Below, piece by piece: positions 45,347 to 53,950 of a stretch of DNA of 64,000 nucleotides. Both the position numbers and the translations under genes were made by a program. Position 1 is the stretch's first letter. Each line of letters begins with the position of its first letter. The notes under the pieces are model-generated. The model saw only the letters and a program-made list of their open reading frames with translations. It was not told the DNA's origin and ran no database searches. Source of the stretch: Glaciecola sp964195425. GTDB lineage: Bacteria > Pseudomonadota > Gammaproteobacteria > Enterobacterales > Alteromonadaceae. The stretch lies in NCBI GenBank assembly GCA_964195425.1, contig CAXMOM010000013.1, positions 1 to 64,000 of the forward strand, given 5' to 3'.

Positions 45347-46132
45347 ATGAAACTATGCACGTTATTTATAACCATTATTTTGCTTGCCGGATGCAGTTCT
45401 TTGCCGTCTGTTGAGCAATTGTTTGCCTCTCTTTCTGACGAGCAAGTTAATCAGGCAGATAGTATAAATGAAGGTCAACTGACACAAAGCAATGGTGTGG
45501 TCGATATCAATGCCAGTGCCTTAGGCAAATCGATGCCTGACTTACAGTCACAAACATTTGGGTCGGTAGATGCGTTTGGGTCTATTAATAAGCCGTCGAT
45601 TATGTCGTCTACGCATGGCTCATATAAAAGCATGCCTTTAACGAAACATGTGGGTGACTATGTCAGAAACATGGCACAAGACCTAGTATCTAATATGGAG
45701 TATGTAAGTGAGCGGACACCAGTAGCGGTAACGCACTTTTCACTAATTGACAGTGATTTAAAGCAAACTAACCTGCTGGGTCAACAAATGGCAGAATCAT
45801 TTGTACATGAATTTCATAAATTTAGAATGCCGGTAGTCGAGTTCAAAGCAACGCAGTTTATTCGTGTGACAGATTTGGGTGATTTTGTGATGTCGCGAGA
45901 TTTTCTGGACCTGAAAAACAGTACGCCTATTCAATATGTACTTACGGGCACCATGACCAAGCATCAAGGTGGTTTTATAGTAAACGCCCGTATGTTAGGA
46001 ATGCAGTCAAATGTAGTTGTCGCTAGCGCGCAGTCTTTTATTCCGTTTTATATAGTAGATGCATTGCTGCCCAGTGGCTCATCACGTCAAAACGACCTTG
46101 TTGATGGCGTACGCATTATTAGAGGAGAATAG
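45347..46132 (+). CDS. FlgO-domain lipoprotein 2 of 3
   Basis: 261 residues. Lipobox ILLAGC predicts lipid attachment (Cys near 16). A polar Ser/Gln-rich linker of about 85 residues precedes the FlgO-like domain: VGDYVRNMAQDLVSNM, VAVTHFSLIDSDLKQTNLLGQQMAESFVHEF, FRMPVVEFKATQFIRVTDLGDFVMSRDFLDL, YVLTGTMTKHQGGFIVNARMLGMQSNVVVASAQSFIP. It is a paralogue of its neighbours and is separated from the third gene by a single base, so the three should be cotranslated. Confidence 0.78.
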   Translation: MKLCTLFITIILLAGCSSLPSVEQLFASLSDEQVNQADSINEGQLTQSNGVVDINASALGKSMPDLQSQTFGSVDAFGSINKPSIMSSTHGSYKSMPLTKHVGDYVRNMAQDLVSNMEYVSERTPVAVTHFSLIDSDLKQTNLLGQQMAESFVHEFHKFRMPVVEFKATQFIRVTDLGDFVMSRDFLDLKNSTPIQYVLTGTMTKHQGGFIVNARMLGMQSNVVVASAQSFIPFYIVDALLPSGSSRQNDLVDGVRIIRGE

Positions 46133-46133
46133 G

Positions 46134-46940
46134 ATGGTTTTTTCTAATATATTACGTGGTGCTAAGACGTATTTACAATTAGTCAGTATATGCATAATCG
46201 CCATAGTGTTAGGCGGATGTGCAGCGGGTAAGATGTTTATGGCCGGTTATCAGCCTCCTCAAACAATCGCCGATTTATTAAACCAACAATACGCGTTGGC
46301 CGGCGAAATCCCTCCCAATGGGATTACTGGTCAAGCAGCTAGTGAACAAAATCGCAGTAACGATCCAATTGGCGAGTCTTCTTACAATCGTGCAAGTGCA
46401 GATGGCTCACGTGAAGCTACGAGCAATATGCGCTCGGCTATGATGCAGCAGCCTGTGCAACGTTTCACTCCAATGTTTACCTATAAAAGTGTACAAGATT
46501 ATGCGGGTCAGCTAGCCATGGATTTGTTGAAAAATGCAAATGGCTTAACTTCCCGCGCTAGAATTGGTGTGACGTCCTTCGTGAAGCTCGATTACACTTT
46601 ACAAAATACGACGGTATTGGGTAACCAGCTGGCTGAGTACTCTATTTCCGAAATTCAGCAGTTTGGGTTAAATGTAGTCGATTTCAAAATGATGCCCGCC
46701 ATTCAAGTTACGAAAAAAGGCGATTTAGCTTTTTCACGCGACGTGTTGCAGCTTGCCAACAACAAGGTGATGGACCATGTTCTGTCGGCCACTATGATTG
46801 ATAAAGCAGACGGCGTGTTTATTAATGCTCGTATTATTGAGCTAGGTACCAATAGGGTTGTTTCAAGCGCCAATGTGTTAGTTCCCACGTTTGTTAGTCA
46901 GCAAGTACATTCTCAAGACTTTCGTTACGGCGCCGATTAA
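46134..46940 (+). CDS. FlgO-domain lipoprotein 3 of 3
   Basis: 268 residues from ATG 46134, which follows GAGGAG at the end of the previous gene. A longer frame from 46059 would bury the signal peptide. Lipobox IVLGGC predicts lipid attachment (Cys near 29). After a Gln/Asn/Ser-rich linker the FlgO-like domain follows: VQDYAGQLAMDLLKNA, IGVTSFVKLDYTLQNTTVLGNQLAEYSISEI, VVDFKMMPAIQVTKKGDLAFSRDVLQL, HVLSATMIDKADGVFINARIIELGTNRVVSSANVLVP. It is convergent with mnmC, 13 bp away. Confidence 0.78.
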   Translation: MVFSNILRGAKTYLQLVSICIIAIVLGGCAAGKMFMAGYQPPQTIADLLNQQYALAGEIPPNGITGQAASEQNRSNDPIGESSYNRASADGSREATSNMRSAMMQQPVQRFTPMFTYKSVQDYAGQLAMDLLKNANGLTSRARIGVTSFVKLDYTLQNTTVLGNQLAEYSISEIQQFGLNVVDFKMMPAIQVTKKGDLAFSRDVLQLANNKVMDHVLSATMIDKADGVFINARIIELGTNRVVSSANVLVPTFVSQQVHSQDFRYGAD

Positions 46941-46953
46941 GCAAGCGTAATCT

Positions 46954-49173
46954 TTACGCTTGCCATGGCTCTCGCCGAATAAGTGAGCGCACAATAAATC
47001 TATTTGGGTTTATTGCGTCAAGTAAAGGCTTGGCCATTGGCATTGCTTCGCCTAACATTTGACTCACTAATATCTCTGCCATTAATGGCGCAGTAGTAAG
47101 ACCTCTTGAGCCTAATCCTGTCAATAGATATACATTTTTATCGTTACTTGGAATAGGGTAGCGGTGCAATGGTAAGGCTTTATACAATTCAGCAAGTTCT
47201 TGAAACTGAGATTCGTTTGGCATTGCCCCTACAACAGGTAAATGGTCGGGCGATGAGCATCTCACAGCTGCTCGCGCATAATTGTTGGGGTTTAAGCGTG
47301 CTTGCTGAAGCTCGTTTTGCCAACTTGCGTGCTTTATGCTTTGTATATGCATAGCAAAATTAATATCAGTTTCTTCGTCTCTTGTATCGCAGCTAGTATC
47401 ATTTTTTATATAGGTTGAACCTAAAGCGTGAAAACCATCTGCCGCGGGCGTAAAATATCCCTTATGACAAAGCAAGGTTTGCAACCGCGCTAGCACACTA
47501 TCGCTTTTCACAGGATAGTTACTCGATACCATCTCAACTTGACCGCGTGTTAATCGCAAAGGAATAACGTGTTTTGTAATAGATTCGCTGCCGCTACCCA
47601 TAGCGAGAACCAAAGCGTGTGTATTCAGTACTTTTGTTGGAAGAATATGCTGCGATGGATCGCCGCTACTTTTAAGCCTTAATTGAATGCCGTCTTTATC
47701 GGTACATTCATAGCTCACTAGCTGGGTATTATTTTGTAATGTCAACAAACCGCTTGCTTGGGCTAGTGTCAGACAGGCCTGCACTAAACTAGGTGGCTTG
47801 ATCCAGCCAGCATTGGGAATATGCAAGCAAGAGTAGGGTATAGGAATGTTGGCAATATTAGTGGCTTGTTCAGGGTTTACAAGATGCGCTACTTCTTTTG
47901 GCCATAGATTCGCGCTATCTAATTTGCTTAATCGGGCCTGGGTATTGTCATTAAATGCTATTTGCAATGCTCCGCACCACTCATGACTAAATGGTTGAAG
48001 TGTGTGAAGCGCTTTATAAAACTCACTTGCGTATAAAAAGCTATGCAGCTGAATTTGACTTGCGGTGTTGTTTTGCGCATTTAGCTGAGGATAAAAGCCT
48101 CCTATGGGATTACCCGATGCACAATCACTAGGCAGTTCTCCTTGCCATAGCAGATTAACTTGCTTACCTCTTTGCGTTAGCTTTAAGGCCATTATGGCGC
48201 CCGCTATACCATTGCCTACTATTGTTATGTGCTTATCATTACTATCGGAGGCTAAACTTGAACGAGCAAAGTAAGGCGCCTGTTGCTTGTCTATCTTTGT
48301 GCTTTTTTTTTCAATTTTTTCGCTTCTTGCGGCACACTCCAAAGGCTGCGGATTGCCAGTGAATGTGCCCAGCAACATTTCTCTTTTACGTCCAAAGGCT
48401 TTTTGTTTTCGTACCTCAAACCCGGCGCTTTGCAAACCTCGTTTGACCGCGCCCGCTGAGGTGAAAGTAGCAAAGGTACAAGTTGATTTACTCAAGCTGG
48501 CCATTTGCTCGTAAAGCGCTTGTGTCCAAATGCTGCTGTTCTTACTGGGCGCAAAGCCGTCTAAAAACCACGCATCTACTAATCCTAATGGCTCTTTTTG
48601 TATTTGCGCAAAAGCGTCAGTGGCATCCCCATAGTGCAAGTCGAGAACCAACTCTCCTTTGCAATCTTTCGTGTTGAGCGAAAAGTGCCTTCTATGAATG
48701 CCCGCAACTGGAACCGGGTATTGCTCAATCCATACTTTACTATAGTCAATATAGTTTGTTGCTTCATGCGACGCACCGGTTAAAAAATCATCTTGTTTCC
48801 ATTGTTCTATTATACTAGCGGCGTCGTTTTTACGAAGTGGGTTTTTTTCAGTTGAAATGAAGACAAGCTTTGTTAAGCGGTGGTGCGGGTATGTTTGACG
48901 AAAGTGCTGAAAATACCGCGCACTTCTAAAAAAGTTTAAGCCCGTACCAAAGCCTGTTTCAGCAATACAAAAGTAATCGCTGTCGTAGTGTCGCCATCTG
49001 TTGACTAAATCGTTTCCGTTTATAAATACATAGTCAGTTTCTTGCGCGCCGTTTTGGGTAAAAAAGTATACATCACCATATTTTTGCGAAGCGGGCGTGT
49101 TGTTTTCATCTAAGTAAATATTCGCTGGCGTTATTGTTGTTTCTACATTGGTTTTTGCTAGCTTGTTAGTCAC
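46954..49173 (-). CDS. mnmC: MnmC, bifunctional tRNA wobble-uridine modification enzyme
   Basis: 739 residues (E. coli 668). The N-terminal MnmC2 methyltransferase domain has FCIAETGFGTGLNFF near residue 51 and DAWFLDGFAPSKNSSIW near 180. The C-terminal MnmC1 FAD oxidoreductase starts with ITIVGNGIAGAIMALKL near 318. MnmC1 converts cmnm5(s2)U34 to nm5(s2)U34 and MnmC2 methylates it to mnm5(s2)U34. The linker between the domains (about 285-315) is Lys/Glu-rich. It lies divergently from fabB, as in E. coli. Confidence 0.93.
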   Translation of the reverse strand: MTNKLAKTNVETTITPANIYLDENNTPASQKYGDVYFFTQNGAQETDYVFINGNDLVNRWRHYDSDYFCIAETGFGTGLNFFRSARYFQHFRQTYPHHRLTKLVFISTEKNPLRKNDAASIIEQWKQDDFLTGASHEATNYIDYSKVWIEQYPVPVAGIHRRHFSLNTKDCKGELVLDLHYGDATDAFAQIQKEPLGLVDAWFLDGFAPSKNSSIWTQALYEQMASLSKSTCTFATFTSAGAVKRGLQSAGFEVRKQKAFGRKREMLLGTFTGNPQPLECAARSEKIEKKSTKIDKQQAPYFARSSLASDSNDKHITIVGNGIAGAIMALKLTQRGKQVNLLWQGELPSDCASGNPIGGFYPQLNAQNNTASQIQLHSFLYASEFYKALHTLQPFSHEWCGALQIAFNDNTQARLSKLDSANLWPKEVAHLVNPEQATNIANIPIPYSCLHIPNAGWIKPPSLVQACLTLAQASGLLTLQNNTQLVSYECTDKDGIQLRLKSSGDPSQHILPTKVLNTHALVLAMGSGSESITKHVIPLRLTRGQVEMVSSNYPVKSDSVLARLQTLLCHKGYFTPAADGFHALGSTYIKNDTSCDTRDEETDINFAMHIQSIKHASWQNELQQARLNPNNYARAAVRCSSPDHLPVVGAMPNESQFQELAELYKALPLHRYPIPSNDKNVYLLTGLGSRGLTTAPLMAEILVSQMLGEAMPMAKPLLDAINPNRFIVRSLIRREPWQA

Positions 49174-49473
49174 GATATTGCTAAACCACCATCCATATTG
49201 TTGACGCTTTTTGTTCTATATTGCGCAAGAATGTTATTTTCAAAAACCTTAACAAACAAAAGAACTGTTAAAGAATACGACTTTATGCCACATTATACAT
49301 AAAAGAGCAGACTAGTTTTCAATCTAAACTGTGTAATATGAAGGTATTGTTAATTAAGTATGATTGAATAAGCGTCATATCAGCTAAGCTAGTGTAGCGC
49401 TAAAACTAAAAATTGGCACAAGTTTGGTGCCCAGACTATTTTTGCAATCAACAATAAATAAAAAAGGTGAAAA
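49174..49473. other. Divergent promoter region between mnmC and fabB
   Basis: 300 bp without a gene. It holds an inverted repeat GGCAC-aagtttg-GTGCC (49415-49431) 42 bp before fabB. I did not find a convincing FadR or FabR site by eye. Confidence 0.5.
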
Positions 49474-50688
49474 ATGAAACGAGCTGTAATCACTGGCTTA
49501 GGCATAGTATCGAGTATTGGTAATAATGCAGATGAAGTAAGAGAATCGTTGCGCCACGGTAAATCGGGTATTACGTTTTCTCAACAATTTGCTGATGCAG
49601 GTTTACGCAGCCAAGTGTGGGGCGACGTTAAAATTGATCTTAAAGAACAAATTGATCGCAAAGCTCTGCGTTTTATGGGAGATGCTGCTAGTTATGCATA
49701 TTTATCGATGCAACAAGCGATAGCAGATGCAGGTCTAACGGAAGAGCAATATTCAAGTGAAGATGTCGGTATTATTGCAGGTTCTGGCGGTGCAAGTTCT
49801 GAAAATCAAGTTAATTCAGCCGATATTATGCGCACTAAAGGTGTAAGGCGCGTGGGGCCATATATGGTAACGCGCTGCATGGGGAGTACTGTTTCTGCTT
49901 GTTTAGCAACGCCATTTAAAATAAAAGGGGTTAACTATTCGATTTCCTCAGCGTGCGCTACCAGTGCCCATTGCATTGGCAATGCGCTTGAAATGATTCA
50001 GCTGGGCAAACAAAAAATGGTGTTTGCCGGCGGCGGCGAAGAACTACACTGGTCACTTTCAGGTCAGTTTGACGCAATGGGTGCTTTATCAACAAAGTAT
50101 AACGATAACCCAGCAGCTGCTTCACGTACCTATGATACCAACCGCGATGGCTTCGTTAGTGCCGGTGGCGGCGGTATGGTTGTGGTTGAAGAGCTAGAAC
50201 ATGCGTTGGCACGTGGCGCCAAAATTTATGCCGAAATTGTAGGCTATGGTGCTACTTCTGACGGATACGACATGGTCGCACCAAGCGGTGAAGGTGCCAT
50301 TAGATGTATGCGTCAAGCACTCAAAGACGTTGACGAGCCTCTCGACTATTTAAATACTCATGGCACATCTACTCCGGTAGGCGATGTTAAGGAATTAGAA
50401 GCTATTCAAGCTTTGTTTGGCACTGACTGCCCCGCGTTAAGCGCAACTAAATCGTTAACGGGACATTCACTAGGTGCGGCAGGTGTGCACGAGGCTATAT
50501 TTTCTTTATTAATGATGGAAGGCGGATTTATTTGCCCGTCAATCAACATTGATGACTTAGATGATGCGGCAAAAGGATTGAATATAATTACTGAGCCTAC
50601 GGAAGCGACTTTGAACGTAGTAATGTCAAACAGCTTCGGTTTTGGCGGCACTAATGCGAGTTTGGTATTTAAACGATACACCACTTAA
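49474..50688 (+). CDS. fabB: FabB, beta-ketoacyl-ACP synthase I
   Basis: 404 residues, matching FabB in length. The catalytic triad is Cys161 (SSACATSAHCIG), His in NTHGTSTPVGD and His in LTGHSLGAAGVHEA. It elongates acyl chains and is essential for unsaturated fatty acids in E. coli. AAAGGTG precedes the ATG. In E. coli fabB is FadR-activated, and fadR lies 12 kb away here. A terminator follows. Confidence 0.95.
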   Translation: MKRAVITGLGIVSSIGNNADEVRESLRHGKSGITFSQQFADAGLRSQVWGDVKIDLKEQIDRKALRFMGDAASYAYLSMQQAIADAGLTEEQYSSEDVGIIAGSGGASSENQVNSADIMRTKGVRRVGPYMVTRCMGSTVSACLATPFKIKGVNYSISSACATSAHCIGNALEMIQLGKQKMVFAGGGEELHWSLSGQFDAMGALSTKYNDNPAAASRTYDTNRDGFVSAGGGGMVVVEELEHALARGAKIYAEIVGYGATSDGYDMVAPSGEGAIRCMRQALKDVDEPLDYLNTHGTSTPVGDVKELEAIQALFGTDCPALSATKSLTGHSLGAAGVHEAIFSLLMMEGGFICPSINIDDLDDAAKGLNIITEPTEATLNVVMSNSFGFGGTNASLVFKRYTT

Positions 50689-50710
50689 TTGACGAATAGT
50701 GTGTATTAAA

Positions 50711-50740
50711 ACAAAGGGTTGGCATTTGCCAACCCTTTGT
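50711..50740 (+). terminator. Strong hairpin after fabB
   Basis: ACAAAGGGTTGGC and GCCAACCCTTTGT are 13-bp perfect arms with a 4-nt loop. No T run follows, but the stem is long. It separates fabB from the aldolase-family gene, whose start is 22 bp further on. Confidence 0.7.
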
Positions 50741-50761
50741 GAATAAGAAAAAGGATCTGGT

Positions 50762-51511
50762 ATGGACGTTAAATCACAAGTTTCAAAAGAAGAATGGCAA
50801 ACACGTGTAGATTTGGCAGCTTGCTACAGGATGGTTGCGCACTATGGTTGGGACGATTTGATTTTTACACATATATCTGCGCGTGTTCCGGGGCCAAAAC
50901 ATCATTTCTTGATTAATCCATTTGGCTTGTTATTTGAAGAAGTGACGGCGTCTAGCCTTGTAAAGGTGGACTTACAAGGTATTAAAGTAATGCCTAGTGA
51001 GTTTCAGGTTAACCCTGCAGGTTTTGTCATTCACAGTGCTGTTCACGAGGCAAGGCACGACGCTAAATGTGTAATGCACTTGCATACTACTCAAGGCGTT
51101 GCAATATCGGCGCTAGAGTCCGGTCTGGGGCCATACAGTCAGCAATCGTTGTTTGCCTTGGCATCCATAAGTTATCACGATTATGAAGGCGTGGCCTTAA
51201 ACCCAGATGAAAAAGTACGCTTAGTTGCCGACTTAGGCACTACGAATTTTATGATACTGCGCAATCATGGCTTACTTACCTGTGCAGACAGCATTCCTGA
51301 CACATTTTTGGCGATGTTTATTTTGCAGCGAGCTTGTGAAATCCAACTTATGGCGCAGGCAACCGGCGAACCGTTAGTGGCCGTAAACGCACAAATATTA
51401 GCGGGAATTCAGGCACAAGCGTCTGAAGTAACTAAAGGCGCTGGTGGGCAATTAGCATGGCCAGGTATTTTGAGAAAGCTTGAGCGTATTTGTCCTGACT
51501 ATAAAGAATAG
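50762..51511 (+). CDS. Class II aldolase/adducin-domain protein
   Basis: 249 residues. LAACYRMVAHYGWDDLIFTHISARVPG, HSAVHEARHDAKCVMHLHTTQGVAISAL (His-x-His metal ligands) and LRNHGLLTCADS (third His) are the class II aldolase/adducin pattern. These proteins bind zinc and are often lyases of sugar phosphates. The closest bacterial relatives are annotated only as class II aldolase family, so the substrate is open. It follows fabB and precedes pdxB in the same orientation. Confidence 0.85.
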   Translation: MDVKSQVSKEEWQTRVDLAACYRMVAHYGWDDLIFTHISARVPGPKHHFLINPFGLLFEEVTASSLVKVDLQGIKVMPSEFQVNPAGFVIHSAVHEARHDAKCVMHLHTTQGVAISALESGLGPYSQQSLFALASISYHDYEGVALNPDEKVRLVADLGTTNFMILRNHGLLTCADSIPDTFLAMFILQRACEIQLMAQATGEPLVAVNAQILAGIQAQASEVTKGAGGQLAWPGILRKLERICPDYKE

Positions 51512-51566
51512 AATATTTAAAGCCTTTTATATAAAAGCCTATTTGGAAAAAAGCTAAATCTTACCC

Positions 51567-52850
51567 ATGAAAATATTAGCAGACAATGCAATGCCTTACT
51601 GGGAAGAATTCTTTCTACCCTTAGGTACCTTGCAAACCTTCACTGCCGGCGAATTAGCCACCGATGTCTCTGCACCAGCACTTTCAGCAGCGCTGCAGGC
51701 ATATTTGCCCTCAGTTGAGTGCTTGTTAGTGCGCTCAACCACAAAAGTAAACCAAGCATTGCTCGATAAAATGCCGAATTTACAATTTGTAGCGACCGCT
51801 ACCGCAGGCTATGATCATTTTGATATTGCTGCATTAAACGCCAGAAGTATTCAATGGTATGCCGCCGGCGGTTGCAATGCTCAAGCGGTTGCACAATATG
51901 TAGTTTGTGCAGTGCTGCAAATGGCCGATGAAGACCGCTTTTTAATCCAAGACAAAGTGGTGGGGATAGTAGGCCATGGAAATGTTGGAAGCCGTGTTGC
52001 TAGCGCTATGCATGCCCTTGGTGCAGAAGTCATTATTTATGATCCGCCTCAACAAGGCAGCGCGGAACAGCAACAGCAGTTTGGGTTATCTGTAGATGAA
52101 AATAACACTGCCGTACCAGCTCGTTATGTTAAATTTAACGATATTTTACAAGCAGACATTATTTGCGTGCATGCGCCGCTTAATAGTCATCAAGAGCATC
52201 CTTCTCATCATTTGTTTGATGCAAGCGCGTTGATGCAACTCGACGCTACCCAATATTTGATTAATGCCGGACGAGGAGAACTGATTAATAATCAAGTTTT
52301 ACTTGAATATTTTGAGAGGGCTACAAAAGCAAATACAAGAGGGCTTAATGTGGTGCTTGATGTTTGGGAAAACGAGCCAAGTATTATGACCGCACTAATT
52401 CCGTACTTGCGCATAGCTAGCGCACACATCGCTGGCCACACACTGGAAGGCAAAGCAAATGGAACGTTTATGTTGTATCAGCAGCTTTGCAAGCGTTCTA
52501 ATATACAAGAAAATATACAGCTAAGTGATCTATTACCTTGCGATACCTCAACGCTACCAGATCTTATGCAAAGTGCTTTAGCCTCATCGGATGCGCTTGA
52601 TTTGTTGGGCGCGCAACGCTTAGCCAAAGAAATATGCCATTTAGTCTATGATATACAAAATGATGATAGAGTTTTTCGTCGCCACATGGCACAATTCACA
52701 TCGTTTGCTAGCTTAAGGCAAGAATACCCAATTCGTAGAGAATTCAGTGCCTTAAGACTTGACGCACTGAATTCTAAAATCACTGTATTACTCGAAGGAA
52801 TTGGCTTTATCATTTCTAACGACAGCACAACATCACAATTGACAAAATAG
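51567..52850 (+). CDS. pdxB: PdxB, erythronate-4-phosphate dehydrogenase
   Basis: 427 residues (E. coli 378). MKILADNAMPYWEEFF is the PdxB start. The NAD motif is VGIVGHGNVGSRVA near 133, with FVATATAGYDHFD and YLINAGRGELINN following, and SAHIAGHTLEGK carries the catalytic His. The C-terminal DUF3410 dimerisation region is present. It catalyses the second step of de novo pyridoxal phosphate synthesis. The extra length comes from a Gln-rich insert near residues 150-190 and a longer C-terminus. The asd ATG follows 12 bp later. Confidence 0.93.
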   Translation: MKILADNAMPYWEEFFLPLGTLQTFTAGELATDVSAPALSAALQAYLPSVECLLVRSTTKVNQALLDKMPNLQFVATATAGYDHFDIAALNARSIQWYAAGGCNAQAVAQYVVCAVLQMADEDRFLIQDKVVGIVGHGNVGSRVASAMHALGAEVIIYDPPQQGSAEQQQQFGLSVDENNTAVPARYVKFNDILQADIICVHAPLNSHQEHPSHHLFDASALMQLDATQYLINAGRGELINNQVLLEYFERATKANTRGLNVVLDVWENEPSIMTALIPYLRIASAHIAGHTLEGKANGTFMLYQQLCKRSNIQENIQLSDLLPCDTSTLPDLMQSALASSDALDLLGAQRLAKEICHLVYDIQNDDRVFRRHMAQFTSFASLRQEYPIRREFSALRLDALNSKITVLLEGIGFIISNDSTTSQLTK

Positions 52851-52861
52851 GATGATAAAAA

Positions 52862-53878
52862 ATGTCTCAAGCATTTAATGTTGCCATATTAGGCGCAACA
52901 GGTCTGGTAGGTCAGGCAATTATAGATATACTCGCAGAGCGAGATTTTCCAATAGATACCCTATTTCCATTGGCTAGTGAGCGTTCTGCCGGTGGAGAAA
53001 TAGAATTTAACGGTAAAAAAATTACTGTGCTCAATGCCGATGAATTTGATTGGTCGCAAGTTCAAATCGGCTTTTTCTCAGCTGGGGGTTCAGTATCGGC
53101 AAAGTATGCGCCTATTGCCGCTGAAGCCGGTTGCATAGTTATTGATAACACCTCGCATTATCGATACGAACCAGATATTCCATTGGTAGTGCCTGAAGTA
53201 AATGCACACGCTTTGGCCGACTTTAGAAATCGTAACATTATCGCTAATCCAAACTGTTCTACAATTCAAATGGTAGTGGCGTTGAAACCTATTTATGATG
53301 CTGTTGGTATTGACCGCATTAATGTATGCACTTATCAATCGGTGTCAGGTGCAGGGAAAAGTGCGATGGAAGGTTTGGCTAGACAAACTGCGGAGTTGTT
53401 AAATGCAAAATCAGTGACAGGAGAAGAGTTTTCCCGCCAAATCGCTTTTAATGCAATTCCGCAAATCGATGAATTTATGGATAACGATTACACCAAAGAA
53501 GAAATGAAAATGGTGTGGGAAACGCGTAAAATATTAGGTGACGATAACATCTTAGTTAACGCAACTGCGGTTAGAGTGCCAGTGTTTTATGGGCATGGCG
53601 AGGCTATCCATATTGAAACTCAGCAACAAACCGATGCTGAACACGTGAAATCTTTATTGGAAGATGCACCGGGTGTAACCCTTTATGCAGACCGAGACGC
53701 TTTTCCAACACAAGTCACTTCTGCTAGCGGCAACGATGGGGTACATGTAGGAAGAGTAAGAAATGATATATCACACTCCCATGGCATTAATATGTGGGTA
53801 GTGTCTGATAATATTCGAAAGGGCGCTGCAACAAACAGTATACAAATTGCGGAAGTGCTAGTAAGAGATTATTTATAA
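52862..53878 (+). CDS. asd: Asd, aspartate-semialdehyde dehydrogenase
   Basis: 338 residues. NADP motif GATGLVGQ at 11-18, catalytic Cys132 in NPNCSTIQM, and the His of the active site in VPVFYGHGEAIHIE. These residues show it is an active Asd and not the inactive Usg paralogue found after pdxB in E. coli. It makes aspartate semialdehyde for lysine, threonine, methionine and cell-wall diaminopimelate. AGGATG lies before the ATG. Confidence 0.94.
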   Translation: MSQAFNVAILGATGLVGQAIIDILAERDFPIDTLFPLASERSAGGEIEFNGKKITVLNADEFDWSQVQIGFFSAGGSVSAKYAPIAAEAGCIVIDNTSHYRYEPDIPLVVPEVNAHALADFRNRNIIANPNCSTIQMVVALKPIYDAVGIDRINVCTYQSVSGAGKSAMEGLARQTAELLNAKSVTGEEFSRQIAFNAIPQIDEFMDNDYTKEEMKMVWETRKILGDDNILVNATAVRVPVFYGHGEAIHIETQQQTDAEHVKSLLEDAPGVTLYADRDAFPTQVTSASGNDGVHVGRVRNDISHSHGINMWVVSDNIRKGAATNSIQIAEVLVRDYL

Positions 53879-53950
53879 GTAAATTCGGGACTTGGCCGAT
53901 ATAATGTAGCGTTGTATAATTTTCACTGGGGCGATATCAAATTGATATAT

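Noticed and set aside
49413..49431. Possible sigma54 promoter before fabB (TGGCAC present)
   Set aside because: The -12 GC element is not at the required distance; the DNA reads better as a short inverted repeat.
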